From the NCBI GenBank assembly GCA_020847555.1, contig JADLBT010000301.1:1-22562 (forward strand): a stretch of 22,562 nt of DNA, given 5' to 3'. The position numbers and the translations under genes are program-made. The DNA comes from Gemmataceae bacterium. Its GTDB lineage: Bacteria; Planctomycetota; Planctomycetia; Gemmatales; Gemmataceae. How positions within the stretch are numbered: position 1 is the first letter of the stretch; every line of letters begins with the position of its first letter. Shown here piece by piece: positions 21,997 through 22,562 of this stretch. The notes below the pieces were generated by a model. It ran no database searches, had not been told where the DNA came from, and saw nothing but the letters and a program-made list of their open reading frames with translations.

Positions 21997-22473
21997 TCCC
22001 CCGCAGCCGCGGGCGAGACCCTTCAGTCCGAGGCACCAACGGGGGAGGCAGGCGAGGACGAGGGCAACCCCGAACTGCTGTGCGGGGCGTGCTGTTACCC
22101 GCTGGTCCACCGCCGCGTGGGGGTAGTCGTCGATACCGCGATGAGCCTGGACCTGACCACCCCTCTGGGCGTCGAGGTGGACGACTGGGACTGCCGGAAG
22201 CAGGGCATCTACTGCCCCAACTGCGAGGAGTACATCAGGGTCGAACTCGACGAGGACGAGATCAGCACGGCCATCCAGGACTGCACGATCCTGGTGGGGA
22301 AGGAGGGCGACGGTGGCGCTCGACCCGTACATGATCTTCTGCCTGCGAGACCGCAGGTATGCGGCCCTCACCAGCGACCCGACCGAGTTACGGAGGCACT
22401 TCAAGGTGGCCGGACGACGCCCGCATCATCCTCCGGGGCACCGCCGAGGACTATAGTGGACCCCATTGTCTAA
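21997..22473 (+). pseudogene. Decayed zinc-ribbon-like protein gene
   Basis: The open frame contains two Cys pairs, LLCGACCYPLVH (first pair at 22081-22092) and GIYCPNCEEYIRVELDEDE, separated by a beta-like stretch, suggesting a small zinc ribbon. No ATG, GTG or TTG lies in frame before the first pair. A GTG at 21983 would join it if one C were added to the C-run at 21998-22002. After about residue 108 of the open frame (KEGDGG) the frame becomes low-complexity, while another frame carries on. This looks like a small gene broken by single-base changes. Function unknown. Confidence 0.4.
22313..22456 (+). CDS. Small overlapping frame, probably a broken hypothetical gene
   Basis: A 47-codon frame starts at GTG 22313 with GGAGG 6 nt upstream and reads DPYMIFCLRDRRYAALTSDP, then TELRRHFKV, which is protein-like; it then degenerates. 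From about 22410 a third frame gives DDARIILRGTAEDYSG, the likely true continuation, so one base appears to have been gained or lost near 22405-22412. It overlaps the zinc-ribbon frame, as in tightly packed accessory genes. No family recognised. Confidence 0.35.
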   Translation: MALDPYMIFCLRDRRYAALTSDPTELRRHFKVAGRRPHHPPGHRRGL

Positions 22474-22562
22474 TCACCGCTCCCGTCGGCGCCGCGCGTC
22501 CGCCGCCTGGCGGGTCAGGTCGGCCCCGGGGGCGCCGCCCGCCAGCTGCGCCAGGAACCGCC
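22474..22562 (-). CDS. C-terminal end of a gene leaving the window (partial)
   Basis: The last 28 codons of a minus-strand frame that is open at the right edge, reading RFLAQLAGGAPGADLTRQAA, then a basic tail and a TGA stop (22476-22474). The Ala/Leu pattern and basic tail are protein-like, but the piece is too short to assign a family. The real gene begins outside the window. Confidence 0.45.
   Translation of the reverse strand, partial: RFLAQLAGGAPGADLTRQAADARRRRER

Noticed and set aside
21949..22404. 151-codon minus-strand frame opposite the zinc-ribbon segment
   Set aside because: Composition looks like a shadow; the plus strand has paired Cys motifs and acidic protein-like sequence.

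Overview
The window looks like planctomycete chromosome, most likely Gemmataceae. Most of it is GC-rich. It carries WD40 propellers on secreted proteins, a secreted protein with a planctomycete-type single-haem domain, PPC-domain surface proteins, a membrane-anchored Ser/Thr kinase, and many palindromic repeats at gene ends. This assignment is inferred from gene content; no database was searched.

Layout. Positions 1-756 hold an A+T-richer leader and a secreted WD40 protein that appears cut short. Positions 757-9676 form a minus-strand block: a 120-aa hypothetical gene, then a GAF-GAF-HlyD adaptor, a HlyD adaptor with a WD40 propeller built into it, a PqqD-like/M50 protease/HlyD fusion, and a Ser/Thr kinase. 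Each gap between the last four genes contains a palindrome, and each palindrome is of a different family. A promoter-like site lies 63 nt upstream of the GAF-HlyD gene. I read this block as one uncharacterised envelope export or processing system; it is the best candidate here for an undescribed system.

Positions 9677-14229 start with divergent promoter-like sites, followed on the plus strand by a PPC-domain protein and a c-type cytochrome/WD40 protein. A molybdopterin molybdenumtransferase (moeA) on the minus strand converges on that pair. Two short exported proteins follow at 16238 and 16623.

From about 17100 to the end the window is a graveyard of rearranged DNA. It contains an IS630-family remnant fused in frame to a truncated potassium-channel gene and an intact secreted alpha/beta hydrolase. 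It also contains a wrecked kdp potassium-transport operon (kdpA C-terminus and kdpB N-terminus only) abutted by an ISAzo13-like transposase scrap, a decayed zinc-ribbon gene, and the last 28 codons of a minus-strand gene leaving the right edge.

No rRNA, tRNA, CRISPR array or prophage was recognised.
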